Part shown: piece after piece, positions 22,434 to 33,730 of the stretch | Layout: each line of letters starts with the position of its first letter | Numbering within the stretch: position 1 is the first letter of the stretch | Source of the DNA: Aralia elata | Lineage: Eukaryota > Streptophyta > Magnoliopsida > Apiales > Araliaceae | Direction of reading: 5' to 3' | DNA length: 64,000 nt | Assembly: GCA_034770075.1 (NCBI GenBank) | Contig: CM068388.1 | Span: 21,732,294 to 21,796,293 of the forward strand | Position numbers and translations under genes: made by a program | The notes under the pieces: model-generated | What the model was told of the DNA's origin: nothing | The model's database searches: none | The model's input: only the letters and a program-made list of their open reading frames with translations

Positions 22434-23235
22434 TATGCACGTATTTTACTATGTTAGTACCTGAATCTATGTATCACATGGGCGTTATCAGTTGTTATAT
22501 TTGAACACGACAATTGGTGAAGTAGTATAATTTTGAAGATACAAAACTATGGTATCATGATAAGTATTGTGGATTTGTGATTTATCGTGTTATGATTATG
22601 TGATGGTTTATTGTGAGGTATTAAAATGTTGGGAGTTATAGTTGGGTTTAACTATATTAAGTCATTAACTGGTTGTGGGGTTGAGTTATAAGAATATATT
22701 AATATTCTTAAAAGACCGAGTAATAAAAACTCATATTAAACGCGCCGGGGGGGGGGGGGGGGGGAAGGGGGATGATTTGGAGTAAGTATCGGATTATACA
22801 TTCGACTCAAAGGGAGTGGTGTTAACCACGAAGAATTAATGAGGTTTAATGGAAATGTTCAGGGTTAATGGGATTTAAAGGTTGACCTAGTGAGAAATGT
22901 GTTAAAAGGTTTTACTCTATTAAACTTTTATTGTACTCGGTGATTACATTCAAACTATACATGTTATTATAACGGGTGGTTATTATTCTTATTTTAAATA
23001 ATGTGGTATTTAGAAGAACTATAATAAATGATGAGTATAAAATGTTGTAGACATATATTTGTTGAGCAATTATATTTCTCTGTGACTCACAGGTTTAAGT
23101 AGAAGGATATAAGTTGTAGAATCGATAAAGATTGTAATAGAGACTAGAAAAATCGAATACATCATAAGGTTTATTGTAAATTGACGGTATGCTCCCGGGT
23201 CGGGATACTAATATTACTGGGTCGAAAGTGTCACA
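22434..23235 (+). repeat. 3' part of an older gypsy LTR (element 1 probably inserted into it)
   Basis: The stretch ends GTCGAAAGTGTCACA at 23235, like the ends of the Tekay-type LTRs here. Inside it is TTGTTGAGCAATTATATTTCTCTGTGACTCACAGG-like sequence (about 23060), which has counterparts before the ends of the other LTRs (TGAGCA..GCTCAC). No matching 5' half is in the window; it would lie left of element 1. The start is only the point where element 2 ends. Confidence 0.4.
22747..22764 (+). repeat. Run of 18 G
   Basis: Eighteen consecutive G, two A, then five G. It could form a G-quadruplex, but a homopolymer of this length is also a common place for assembly error. Confidence 0.9.
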
Positions 23236-23761
23236 CCTTATTTAACTTATTCTCATTTTCAAAATATTGAACATGCCATATTAGGATTTTCAAAGTATGG
23301 AAGAGTCCTAACTCAATCAGAATTTTCAAAGTCTATAAGAGTCCTAAATCAAGATTAAGGAAAGGTTTGTAAAGTTACTATTTATCCTTGTACTTAGCGA
23401 GATTACTTAGCTTTTTCAATATTAGAATAATAACCAACTGAGATGTATTTAGTTGAATTAAAAATTAAATTATTTACCACATTATTGTTTAGTATTTCAC
23501 CTCTAGTTCTTAAAGGAAGGGTTAAGGATAATGAGGTGAAAGTGAAAAATTGGGACATCTATGAATATCAATTCAATATGAAATGATTTAACCCACAACC
23601 TTATTATAAAATTTATAATAATGACTTGTGAATTTAATAACTCGCATATTTATGTAAAGAAAAAAGATATTAACAAATTATAATTTCATAGACAAACAAA
23701 AATATATGGATTCTTATTCACTCTTTACAAATTGTTTTAAAAAATAGAGAAAAATAAGTCT
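23236..23761. other. AT-rich spacer, nothing recognised
   Basis: No open frame of note, no repeat boundary and no similarity that I recognise. Confidence 0.5.
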
Positions 23762-24066
23762 AATATCACTTTAGTCCCTCGAAGTTCCACCTGTTACATA
23801 ATGGAGTCCCTATAGTACCAATTCTCCCGATATGAACTCCTAAATACTGTTAGGTTACCGATACATAACCAAATTCAATATTCCAACCTAGTTTTTTGCT
23901 GAAAAGAGTTGTACCAAATCGTAATTACCTGGTAAAAACCTTACCGGATTACCAATTGGGGCCTTCGTGCTTACTCAAGAGTACTTTGGGTTCCAAATTA
24001 CGAGGATTGATACACCAGGAACTCAATTATAACATAGATAGAATTTCGAAGGATTAAAGTGCTATT
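23762..24066. mobile_element. Foldback (MITE-like) element A, ~305 bp
   Basis: The ends are inverted repeats: AATATCACTTTAGTCCCTCG at the left and, reverse-complemented, AATAGCACTTTAATCCTTCG at the right, 17 of 20 identical and continuing more weakly inward. It has no coding capacity. No clear target duplication is visible, so the superfamily is open. Confidence 0.6.
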
Positions 24067-26014
24067 TTTAGTTTTTACCTAAAACTCGTGCAACTAAATT
24101 TATTTTGAAATGAAATGCTATGAACAACGATCTTATCACCATCTTAAGGAATTAATACCCCTAATTGAGCCTGCATCGTGTCAGTCTATCTATAGTTATG
24201 AAACAAGCAACCCTAAAGTCTATTAATCGAAGATTACACAATATTTAATTATTAAATTTGCTTAAAGGAGAGAGAGAGAGAGATCTTACCTACAAAGATG
24301 GAGAAGATGAAACCTTAAGGATAGAGCAGATGAATCAAACGTCAACTGAGAGATGGGATGAATTGTTTAAATTTAGTAGCAATATGGAACATAAAAAAAG
24401 AAAAAAAAAAAGAAAAAAAGGAAGAACCAATAAGCAGAATTTTGTTCACAATATATTAGTCGTAATCCCAAGGTAGTGAAACTCACCCTCTCCCTTCTCA
24501 CTAATTAACCCCTCATATAGGGAACTATACTTTAAACGGAATACTAAAGCAAGCGCAACACTATTTTTTATATGGGACTAACATTGAGTTACATGGTTTA
24601 ATCTTTCAAACAAACATAATTTTAGTCCTTTGAAGTTTCAACTAATTTTTTAAAGTAAAATACAGTAATACTCTCTCTAGATAATTATAATAATACTCAC
24701 TTTCTTTTTAAATTTTTAAGTAACAATTAATACTCCTGCAAATTTTTAGGGTTTACTAAATAGATAAAGTTACATATTTACCCTTGTATGTTATCAAATT
24801 TTAATTAATGAATAATATATATTTTTAATTATCCTTTTTTAAAACAATATATTTTAATTATAATTTTATTTGTAATTAAGATTATCTCATTTAAATTGTT
24901 GGTAACTTATAAAAAAATTAATTTAATTTAATTAACACGTATTTTTGGAAAGTCATACAAATATTAAAAATTTTAAATTAAATTATTAATGGAGTTATTC
25001 TAACTAGAGTGATTGAGATGTTGATTAATTTAGGGTGTTTAATAGCAAAAATTATTATTTGAATTCTTAGTTTTATATTATGATTGTTATATGTTAAATT
25101 TTCTCGAGTATATATCAAATTTTGAGATGTTTATAATTTTGATTACATTTTTTAGTATACAGTTAGTGTTATTTTTGTACAATGTTGAAAAAAATATAAT
25201 AATATTTATTATTACCTCTATCTTGTAAAAATATTTTTCTTTTAATATATATTTTTTTGAGTAACAACATTTGTCATTTTTACTGTAAATAATTATGCTT
25301 ATGCGTGACTTATGTTTAAGTTTAATATTTGAGAAAAATAATTAGCATAATTTCTAATACTTTTTTATATAAATAATAAGATTCATTTTGTAATAATAAT
25401 TTTATTTTACGTAAATTTTAATATTTGGAAAAAATAATTATAATTTTTTTGGCGTTAATTTGTACTTTTTATGGGTATTAAAATTTTGCCTTTTAATTAT
25501 AAAAATATATATTTGAATGTATGTTACGTATATTTCAATCTTTGAGGAATTTAATTAGCAGAAAGTGTATGACTTTATTTTCTTGATAAAATGCATATTT
25601 GTTATTTTTTGACATTTATGTTAGTTATTGCATAGGTTCATAATTTAATTAATTAGATCAAGTTAAGTGAAAATTATAATATACAAATTTATATTTAGTG
25701 GATATATTAAATATTATAATTTGAAGGGTGTATTAATTGGACACTATATTAAAAATATTTTTGAATATTAGTTGGTCAACCACACTCGGGGGTAGCGAAT
25801 GTTACATATTGTAGACTAGAAGAGTACTGATTGTTACTTGAAAAACTAGATGAGTGGTGAATGTTATTATGATTTTTTACAGGAGGTATTAGTTTATTTT
25901 ACTCTTTTTTATATTATTTCTAAGGTCATCTACTACCTTAAAAGAAAATTAATTTATACCATTTCTGCACTTAAGATTATAATTACTCATCAAGTGTCGT
26001 TAGAAAATAAAGAG
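24067..26014. other. AT-rich spacer with low-complexity tracts
   Basis: A (GA)n tract lies at 24269-24283, and purine-rich runs at about 24396-24425. A short TTTTAGTCCTTTGAAGTTTCAACT segment at about 24621 echoes the ends of foldback element A. No convincing gene. Confidence 0.5.
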
Positions 26015-26342
26015 TTAAATGCACTTTGGATTACCAAGTATACCCAATTTTGCACATTACATCATATACTTCAAAACGTGACACTTTTCATCCCTCACTT
26101 TTAGTGAATCGGCACAAAACACTCTATAACCTAAAATCCATCGTTAAAGATAGAAAATTATTAGATTTTGTATTTTTAGCGACGGATTTTGGGTTGAAGG
26201 GCGTTATATGTGTGTTCGGTAAAAGTGCGAGATGCAAAGTATTATGTTTTTGAAATATAAGGTACAATGTGCAAAATGGAGTAAACTTGAGGGATACATG
26301 TGTAAAATGAGGTAAATTTGAGAGATACAAAATGTATTTAAT
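26015..26342. mobile_element. Foldback (MITE-like) element B, ~328 bp
   Basis: The outer ends TTAAATGCACTTTG and CAAAATGTATTTAA are inverted repeats. Complementarity continues inward: AAACACTCTATAACC..AAAATCCATCG against CGACGGATTTTGGGTT..GTTATATGTGTGTT. The whole element could fold into one hairpin. A TTA or TTAA duplication at the ends is possible, which would suit a PIF/Harbinger or similar group. Confidence 0.6.
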
Positions 26343-26469
26343 AGTGGTTTTAAATTAGTACAAATAATCTTATCCCATTTATCACTTCTACAAATAAACA
26401 TAGCCTTTTGGATAGTATGAACGGTACCATAAATAGCGCGAATGAACACAATATTTCCTTTGTGTTATT

Positions 26470-26810
26470 TCTGAGTTTTTAATAGAAAAGAATTTAAAAT
26501 TTTTCTTTTCTTGCGTTTTTGAGTTTCAATGAAATGAAAAGAAAAATATCACTTTTACAAATTTACCCTTCTATTAATTATAACCATTGAACCATGAATA
26601 AAAATATGCAAGATAATATGAAAATTATAAAAATATTACTTATTCCAATTTCTTTTCCGTCCAAATCAGACCAATTTTGGACGAAAAACTTTGGCAGGAA
26701 AAGTGGCCAAGTTTTCTATCCATTTCTTTTCTTTTCTGTTTATTAAAAAACTCAAAAATATAGAAATTGAAAAGAAAACTTAAATTTTCCGGTCTATTTT
26801 AAAACTCAGA
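26470..26810. mobile_element. Foldback (MITE-like) element C, ~341 bp
   Basis: The left end TCTGAGTTTTTAATAGAAAA is mirrored by the right end, whose reverse complement reads TCTGAGTTTTAAAATAGACC. Inverted similarity continues for about 35 bases. The interior is a GAAAAG/CTTTTC-rich hairpin. No clear target duplication. Confidence 0.55.
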
Positions 26811-27343
26811 AAGAGCGCAAGAAATGAAACAGAAGAAGGAAGAAGAAATTTAGTGATTCAGGATACTCGGACAGAATTAGTAACTTCCGTCGATTCCATA
26901 AAATTTAGGAATTTCTTCAAATAGATTCCAATTCTGAGGCTATAGATATATTTTCCGAGACATTTTGAAAGGATTGAATCTATTATATTTACTGGGGAAG
27001 AAGGGAAATATTACAGATCTTCTCTTGGTGTTGAGAAGATGTTTGAATCCCGATGTTGTAAACTTGTAATCCATCACATCTTGTACATAGCTCATCCCGC
27101 CTTTATGCGAACTACAAATGAACCTGTTCATCAATATATAACACCACCATATCATGAGAAAGTGTTAAGCATTATATACCTAATTTAGAACTGATAGATA
27201 AAATCAATAAATATGAGACATATTGAGCTCCAATTCTAAATGGAGCAGTGGAGGTAAAACCTATGCAGTGAATTGCCATAGATCTCTTTGTTGACTAAGA
27301 CACAAAGTCTAAAACAAGCTTTGGTGGTTGAGAAATACATTTT
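26811..27343. other. Spacer with a short minus-strand open frame (27155-26940), not assigned
   Basis: A 71-codon minus-strand frame has a reasonably balanced composition (includes GGMSYVQDVMDYKFTTSGFK), but I recognise no family and see no supporting exon. I leave it unassigned. Confidence 0.3.
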
Positions 27344-27640
27344 TTGATAAGCAATCTAGTAATATTATTCAAAAGGCACCAAGGGGGTGCCACCATGTAC
27401 AAATTGCTACGTACGAGACTAACCATCAAGTCAAGTAGGCATTCCTTTGCCAATATATATACTCTCAAATACCACTTCACTTTTCACATGACTTGCCTTC
27501 AGTCAGGAAGGAATCACAAAGACGTAATTACTATGACGAAGTCCAGAAGGATAGGATCTGTTATTAGCACCTCATGGACTTCAAGTATCACTGTTCGTTC
27601 TCCACCTCACACACAATTCTTCTCAAACTTTTAGTAGTTC
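27344..27640 (-). mobile_element. Possible 3' tail of a 5'-truncated L1-type LINE
   Basis: On the minus strand the sequence ends GTGGCACCCCCTTGGTGCCTTTTGAATAATATT, then TTGCTTATCAAAAAATG. This resembles the usual 3' end of plant L1 LINEs (a 'GGCGCCCCTTTGCGCTTTTAAT' type box, then TTAYCTATCAAAA). No RT or endonuclease motif is left. A chance match is not excluded. Confidence 0.35.
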
Positions 27641-27821
27641 TAATACCTTGGTCAATAGTCTTCCAAGCCTAGATGAGAGTGAAGTGACTTGGGGATCTTG
27701 CCTATTGCAATTGAGGCCGTTTGGGCTTCTTTTGAGATCATAGCCAAAGTCGGAAAGAGACACTTCCTTTGAAACACTAAGGGAGGGAATGAGGGATGGA
27801 TGTAAAATATGCACAATATTA

Positions 27822-28010
27822 CGTTTGGATTGGAGGAATGGAATTAGTGAAAGAATGAAATATAAAAGGGAATGGAATAGAGTGTTGAATGATCCATTCT
27901 ATTCTTGACCCGAATGAGTCATTCCATACCCTCCCCTAAGTATAAATTTCACAAATTTGGCAGGAATGAAAGTAGTTCATTCATTTTCAATAGAACAACC
28001 AAACACAATT
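27822..28010. mobile_element. Possible foldback element D, ~190 bp
   Basis: It begins CGTTTGGATTGGAGGAATGG and ends AGAACAACCAAACAC, whose reverse complement starts GTGTTTGGTTGTTCT. The terminal GTTTGG matches and the interior is rich in GGAATGGA and its complement TCCATTC. This is the look of a common plant hAT-type MITE, but the inverted repeat is short. Confidence 0.35.
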
Positions 28011-28660
28011 TTTTTTTTCATTAACAAAAGAGCTGTTGGGTAGAATGGGATTGAAACTAGTTAGTGTTGAGGGTAGAGCAGTCCACGAGTCCCAACTATG
28101 GGCCCAAAGAAGAGAAAGAAAGGGGCCAAGGAACCAAACTGGTTACATCAACCAGTTAACTACACAAACTTTAATGGTTAAGAGGATGGTTATTTAAACT
28201 TTCCCTATTAGGTTCATTGCTTATAAACAAAAACTTGGAAATTAATCGTCCATAAAAACTAGAGGCAGTGACGTTGGAGTACAACTTCAACATGCCATAC
28301 ACCTTCAGTAAAAACTGAGCGTTTACAAACCCCATTCCTCAGTTAAATTTACAGTAAAAAAGGACAAGTCACACAATATCAATAATAAATCACTTGGTTA
28401 GACTTAGCTGAGAGTATAAAAAAAGTTCAATAACAGATAAAACAGGCTTAGCTGGCTAGAATCCATTGTACTATGAATTCTAACAGTTGCTAAGTTCCAT
28501 AGGATAAACAACTATGAAGAACTACCAGATAGACATGGCAACCAGAGATTTCTTATCTCCCCTGCTTCAAAGACAATATTTCTTTGTTTTCCTTTCTCCT
28601 TTTGAACTCTTTTAAATCCTAAATATGGAACAAACTACAAAGTCCAGCTAAAGAAAGTGA
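28011..28660. other. Spacer downstream of the TRAPPC6-like exons
   Basis: No exon for the usual C-terminal residues after NLPAC is recognisable here. The stretch could contain the 3' UTR of that gene. Confidence 0.45.
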
Positions 28661-29135
28661 CTAACATGCAGGGAGGTTGGATATGTCTGCAGAAACTGCA
28701 CAAGGGATTCCCAAGTTTGAGAGTGCTCCCCTTATAATTCTACAGGGAAAATAGAGATGCATGCTTGTTGCTTGCGCTGCTTTGTTTTCAGCCAAAGCTG
28801 AAGGATCTAGAGAACCGGAATTCTTCATTGATGGATCCACTGAGACACGTGAAAGCCAATGGAACCAATTATCTAGCAGAAAAAGGTACCCTAAAAGAGA
28901 AACATAGGTCACCTCGTCAAGTTCCTAATCATGAATTAACAAGACATCAAAAAAGAATGTCATCCTTGTACACTACGAGTTTTTATTTATTCTTCAATTA
29001 GGGCCATAAACTTACTCTATGATTTGTCTTCAAGTTTTCTATCTGCTTCTTGAAGAGCTCAGACCAGAAGTCCTTGCAGTTGAACTTGATTGCTTCTAGG
29101 TGATCACTGAATTGCGGCCTCTCCATAGTATACCG
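28661..29135 (-). CDS. TRAPPC6: TRAPPC6/Trs33-like TRAPP complex subunit, two 3' exons (partial)
   Basis: TRAPPC6/Trs33 is a small Bet3-fold subunit of the TRAPP tethering complex, which acts in ER-Golgi traffic. Exon at 29135-29016 reads RYTMERPQFSDHLEAIKF, then CKDFWSELFKKQI and LKTNHR, with donor AGA/GTAAGT. The next exon, 28890-28661, follows acceptor TCTTTTAG/GG and reads GTFFLLDNWFHWLSRVSVDP, ALAENKAAQA, YFPCRIIRGALSNLGIPCAV and ISNLPAC before TAG. The human homologue's LIRGGLSNLGI..PAC segment is the same motif. The N-terminal exons are not visible: upstream lie 365 bases of intron-like DNA, then a solo LTR and other elements. The acceptor before RYTM is unclear, and the final SFVVRIKA-like tail is missing. 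It may be a live gene with long repeat-filled introns or a truncated copy. Confidence 0.8.
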
Positions 29136-29501
29136 AGAAAGATGTATATTCATTTAACACGTATCCTCAAAAGGCATGAAACATATTAAAAGCATCCAAT
29201 GACTAAATAAACATCAAGAAAATACAATAAATCTAGACTCCGATTATACTGATTTTTTTTTTAATTAAAAAAAAATTACGTACTCAAATAACTACTTTGG
29301 AATTCAGAAAAGAGAAAAGATACTGAGCTGGAAGAAACAGAAAGGGATTAGTTCACTCATCTATGACTATGACACAAATAAAAAAACAACACCAGCTGAT
29401 CAGTTTAGATGAGATCTGAGACCAATCATCCAGCATTAAGAGGAATGCAACATAGTTTAGCACGTGTTCAAGCGGCCTCATATTCTAAATGTTCACTATA
29501 T
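29136..29501. other. Intron-like DNA of the TRAPPC6-like locus
   Basis: No further exon is recognised. The last five bases TATAT (29497-29501) are the target duplication of the solo LTR that follows. Confidence 0.5.
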
Positions 29502-31352
29502 TGAAAGTTTGCAAAATCACAATCATATTGAGATACGCAACGGAAAATGAAAATTAAAATTTTTGCAACTTATCCATGAATCACCTTATGCATAGCTATT
29601 AATTGAAGAAGAATAACAAGAGATAATACCTTTGATGATTCAACTCTTGAATCGCTACAAGATCTACTCCTCTCTTGATTTCTTCAAGCTCCTCCAATCT
29701 TCAATCCTTGGATCAAACTTAAGCTACAAAGTGTATGTAGCACTCTAAAGGTGATCCACCAAGAAATGATTAATGAAGAAACAAATTATGATTTCCTAGA
29801 AATCAAGGATGGCTAATCCAAATAGTTCTTTCTTTCCTAACTCTTAAGAAATCCAAGAACAATAATTATTGATTTTTTTCTAATATCTATTAGGGTTCAT
29901 CTCATGATCTCTTGCAATCAATAATGCAAGTATTCATGTAATCATTCTAGTTGTATACTTACAAGTATACATATTCTCCTAACCCACATGTAGGCTTAAT
30001 TTCACACATAACATATGTTACTTATTTAATCAACATTAAGCAAGTAACACATATTAATCTAGAAATTGAATTTTATTTGCATTTGCATTTGTAGGAGCAT
30101 TTATTACAACTAAACTCTTTAGCAATAAATGTATTAATTCAATTCCCAATCTAATTAGGAATTAAATAATAATAATAATAAGATTTCTCTTATTAATTTA
30201 TAATTCAATATTTCTCCAAATATATCATTATAAATATTAAGCTATTCAATTTATTCTACTAATAAATTAAATACTTAATTTATTATCATTAAGCCAATTG
30301 TTTCTAAATAATATATTTCTTTTTGCGGTGTGACCCTTTAGGTTCAATATTATGCCGGTAGTAGAATAAATAAATTAGAACAATTCTAATATAATTTATA
30401 ATGAATTAAACTCCTTTAATTCATATATAAATAAATAATATTTATTCTACATCATGAGTGACACCTTACGATAATGTATCATGACTATCCGTATAATATG
30501 AAATCAACGTTTAATCACATAGAACCTATTCAGCAGTAGTTACCGTACAATGTCCCGATTAAATATAAGACATGAAATTACTGACAAGTCTTATTTTATT
30601 TAATCATATGCATTTCGATTTAAGAATGCACAACTCCGATTAATGTAAATTAGAAACTCCTTTCTAATTTTCATTCAACCCTGGCCAAGGATTTTTGAGC
30701 TGTCATTTATCAAATCGCATAGAACATTCTCTCCCTTTATCAGAAGTGGTAGATCTTTTGTCGATCATTCACCTACCTCCGTGTATACTTTATTATACTC
30801 GTACATACCCTATGACATACCCTAAGGTATTAAGGAATATGACAAAGTATAACTTAACATACACAAGGTACTATGATGATCTCAAGTCCAAGGATCACTT
30901 GTACAACTATCACTTAAGAACTTCCCTATTGACAGGTGAATAAAACTCCATTAGGGTTCTTTAAGCGAGTCACGTTCACTGAACTTATTCTCTAATAAGC
31001 ATCTACATACTTGCTTTAGTGTCTTCACACAAATGATTATGAGATCAATCATTATCTTCTAAAGATCAAGCATAGTATGTACTAATCTATCCGGATCAGT
31101 AATCCCAATATTAGTGATCCAACGATTAGGAACATTTTAATTTTGAGCTTTCTTAAATTTAGATCTCACTAGCATGATCTCATCATGATTCTAAAAGCAT
31201 TGCTCGAAAACTATGGGTTCATCACATTTATTAATTCAACTAATTAACATGGATAAAATATGCCTTTTATTCTATTATTAATATTTGAATAAGATTACAA
31301 AGTAAATGCTTATTACATCAAATATAATTGGCTTGAGGGCATATTACTTTCA
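29502..31352 (-). mobile_element. Solo LTR, copia-like, 1851 bp, with 5-bp target duplication
   Basis: The ends are perfect inverted hexamers, TGAAAG at 29502 and CTTTCA at 31352. They are flanked by TATAT on both sides (29497-29501 and 31353-31357). On the minus strand it starts TGAAAGTAATATGCCCTCAA and contains TGAACCTAAAGGGTCACACC, typical of a group of plant copia LTRs. It has no internal domain, so the two LTRs of a full element have recombined to one. Confidence 0.85.
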
Positions 31353-31767
31353 TATATGGCTGAGGATAGTACGCAGAAAAGGTCGTGAAATTAAGAGGAA
31401 TGCACAAAGAGGAGAGCACTGAAAAATGAAGACAACCAAACAAAGTACAAAATATCATGAAATTCTGTCATACCACAATTCAATGGCCAGTAAAGTAGAT
31501 ATCTCTCAGCTCAGTCCCCTGTTTTAATTTCTTCCATTAAATAAAAACCTACAGTTTTCCACGACAAAAGTATCAATTTTAGATAAGAACAAAGATATAT
31601 ATCATCATTATTTTTATAACCATGATATATCTACGATCAGATTGGATTTTTTTTAGATAAAAGGAGAATTCTTACATATAACAGAATTGGAACTTATGTA
31701 GATGCGGGAAAAGAAGTCGCCAACAAAAGAAAATACAAGAGGGAAGCAAATAAACAAATGAAAAACC
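31353..31767. other. Spacer between solo LTR and copia element
   Basis: Probably host sequence continuing from 29501. No exon of the TRAPPC6-like gene is recognised in it. Confidence 0.45.
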
Positions 31768-32184
31768 TGTTAGGTAACTCTTCGAATCCTATTATGAGAA
31801 GGAGTCTTATTTTTGGTTAGAATATTATGTTAGAAGTAGTCTTATTTGTAGTAGGTATATTTATTATGTGAGAGTGTCCTAATTAGATTAGGAAAGAGGG
31901 AGTTGTGGGTACTCTATAAATAGAGTCTCGTGTTTAGAGAAAGGTAGAACACAACCAAGATGTAGTAACATTCTAGAGAGTTTAGAGAGTCTAATTGGGT
32001 CTTGGATCGTTGTGTGAGGGAGGGTGTTTTCAGCTTTTATTCTGTGCAAAAAGTTGTACCGTGAAGATTAATATATTGAAGTTGATTTTGTGGATTATGT
32101 CATTGAAGACCAAACCACATTAAATATTGTATTGTTTTTCTTTCTTAATTGTGGTATTTATTTTGCGTGACTTAATTCCTAACA
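31768..32184 (+). repeat. 5' LTR of a truncated copia element (417 bp)
   Basis: The ends are perfect inverted heptamers, TGTTAGG at 31768 and CCTAACA at 32184. A TATA box, TATAAATA (31915-31922), sits in CTCTATAAATAGAGTC. A tRNA-Met-type primer site follows. No second copy of this LTR is in the window, so the 3' part of the element is lost. Confidence 0.88.
31915..31922 (+). promoter_or_regulatory. TATA box of the copia LTR
   Basis: TATAAATA in a small palindromic context, CTCTATAAATAGAG. Confidence 0.6.
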
Positions 32185-32186
32185 AG

Positions 32187-32199
32187 TGGTATCAAGAGC
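32187..32199 (+). other. Primer-binding site of the copia element (tRNA-Met type)
   Basis: TGGTATCAAGAGC, two bases after the LTR end. It equals the canonical TGGTATCAGAGC with one inserted A. Confidence 0.85.
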
Positions 32200-32245
32200 T
32201 AGGTTGATTGAATCCGAGATAGAGGAAATTATTTCGTGTAATACG

Positions 32246-32893
32246 ATGACGACGAATTTGGGTAAATTTGAGTTTCCAATATTCGATGGGAAAACAAATT
32301 TCACATTGTAGTAGAGTAGTGTGCAAGATCTTTTGGTGCTGTAAGGACTTGATCAAGTTTTGGAAGAGAAAAAACTAGACGAGGTGAAAGAAGCACATTA
32401 GTAGACGATTCACAAGAAGGCGGTAAGCACAATATGTTGGTCGTTAGCACTTGAGATAAAGTATGATGTGTTGAAAGAGACTGATCCGAAAAATTTGTGG
32501 GAAAAGCTCAAGAAGAAGAGTTATGCTTCGAAGTCGCTAACCATCGAACTGTGATTGAAGATGGAATTGTACTCCTTGGAGATGGATGAAGGGACGATTC
32601 TCTATGATCATCTAAATGCTTTTAACATGTTAGTGTCTCAATTGTTGAATACGAATGAAAAATTAGAAGATGAGGAGAAGTTATTGCTCTTATTGTCATC
32701 TTTGTCCAAGTCTTACAAGTCGATAGTGCAAACACTATTGGTGGAAAAATCAACTTTGAATTTAGATGAGGTGGTTACTTTTTTACGAGAAAGTCAAAAG
32801 TTAATGGGAGAAAAGAGCAATAACATTAGTGAGCAAGCACTAACCGTAGAGGGTTCTAAATGAGGTGAGCAAGCACTAACCGTAGAAGGTTCT
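32246..32893 (+). pseudogene. gag: copia gag fragment, six in-frame stops, cut at its 3' end
   Basis: ATG 32246 opens MTTNLGKFEFPIFDGKTNF, the usual start of copia gag. The same frame continues with LWEKLKKKSYASKSLTIEL, LKMELYSLEMDEGTILYDHL and DEEKLLLLLSSLSKSYKSIV. In-frame stops: two after NFTL, one after VQDLLVL, two after KEAH and one after LTIEL. It ends in two copies of a 36-bp unit (32829 and 32865, GTGAGCAAGCACTAACCGTA), after which Athila gag sequence on the other strand begins. No zinc knuckle, protease, integrase or RT follows. Confidence 0.85.
32829..32893 (+). repeat. 36-bp tandem duplication at the copia/Athila junction
   Basis: GTGAGCAAGCACTAACCGTAGA(G/A)GGTTCT occurs at 32829 and again at 32865. 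The first copy is in copia gag; the second ends where antisense Athila gag starts. It marks the join. Confidence 0.8.
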
Positions 32894-33507
32894 TTCTTGC
32901 CTTCCTTCTTAACTTGGGATGATGATTTCCTATGAGAGGAGAAATGCCATTGCTGAGAGCTCTCAGACAGATTCTCAAGGAAATTGTAAGCTTCCTCTTC
33001 TGTGAGACTAAAGAAAGTGCCACTGTTCATGGATTCAATCATGTTTCAGTTGGTTTGAGTCAGCCCATTATAGAAATATTGGACTAATCTCCATGTCTCA
33101 AAACCATGGTGGGGACATCTCAAAAGTAGGTCCTTAAACCTTTTCCAGGATTCATAGAATTTCTTATGATCCTCTTGACAAAAATCGGATATCTGTCTTC
33201 AGAGTTCATTTCTCTTTGACATGGGGAAAATTTTAGTTAGAAATTTGGAAACCAAAGTCTCTCAACCAAAGATGGACCTAGAAGGTAGTGAGTTAAGCCA
33301 TGCCTTTGCTTTCCTTTTCAAGGAGAAAGGAAATAAACGTACGCGGACCGATTCATCAGAAAAATTTTAGAATTTGAAAGTGGCACAAATTTCTAGGAAA
33401 TCCTTAATATGGAGGTAAAGATCTTCTTGATCGATTCCATGAAAAATGGGAAGAAGTTGCATCACTTGCAGTTTAAGCTCGAAATGGTTTGTGGTAGTGG
33501 GAGGCAA
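32894..33507 (-). pseudogene. gag: Athila-type gag, main fragment
   Basis: Read on the minus strand: NHFELKLQVMQLLPIFHGID, LHIKDFLEICATFKF, a stop, DESVRVRLFPFSLKRKAKAW, FLTKIFPMSKRNEL, FYESWKRFKDLLLRCPHHGF, LVQYFYNGL, a stop, and NMIESMNSGTFFSLTEEEAY. This is the capsid region of Athila/Tat-group gag. It ends in a Lys-rich tail (QVKKEGKKE) at the copia junction. At 33507 the frame is cut by a solo LTR and resumes at 35667-35710 and 52674-52716, giving one gag split by two insertions. No protease or pol of this element remains in the window. Confidence 0.85.
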
Positions 33508-33730
33508 TGATGAGGGTGTTTTATATACACAATTTGGGTACCTTTGACCTTGATAATTTGTTAGTTTTTGGGACTTTTATATGGTTTTTAGTTATTTTTA
33601 TCATATTTCTACATAATTTAGTTTTTAGTTACTTTTACATGTTTTATGTTGCTTTGATGCATTTTCATTATGTTTTATAGGAATGGAAATAAAGACCGCT
33701 CGGATCGTTGTTCGTATTGACTCAATGTCC

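Noticed and set aside
24258..24476. Short plus-strand frame rich in Glu and Lys
   Set aside because: Starts in a GA microsatellite and ends in an A-rich tract; no support.
26940..27155. 71-codon minus-strand frame with protein-like composition
   Set aside because: No family recognised, no neighbouring exon, and length is within chance for the window; kept only as a note.
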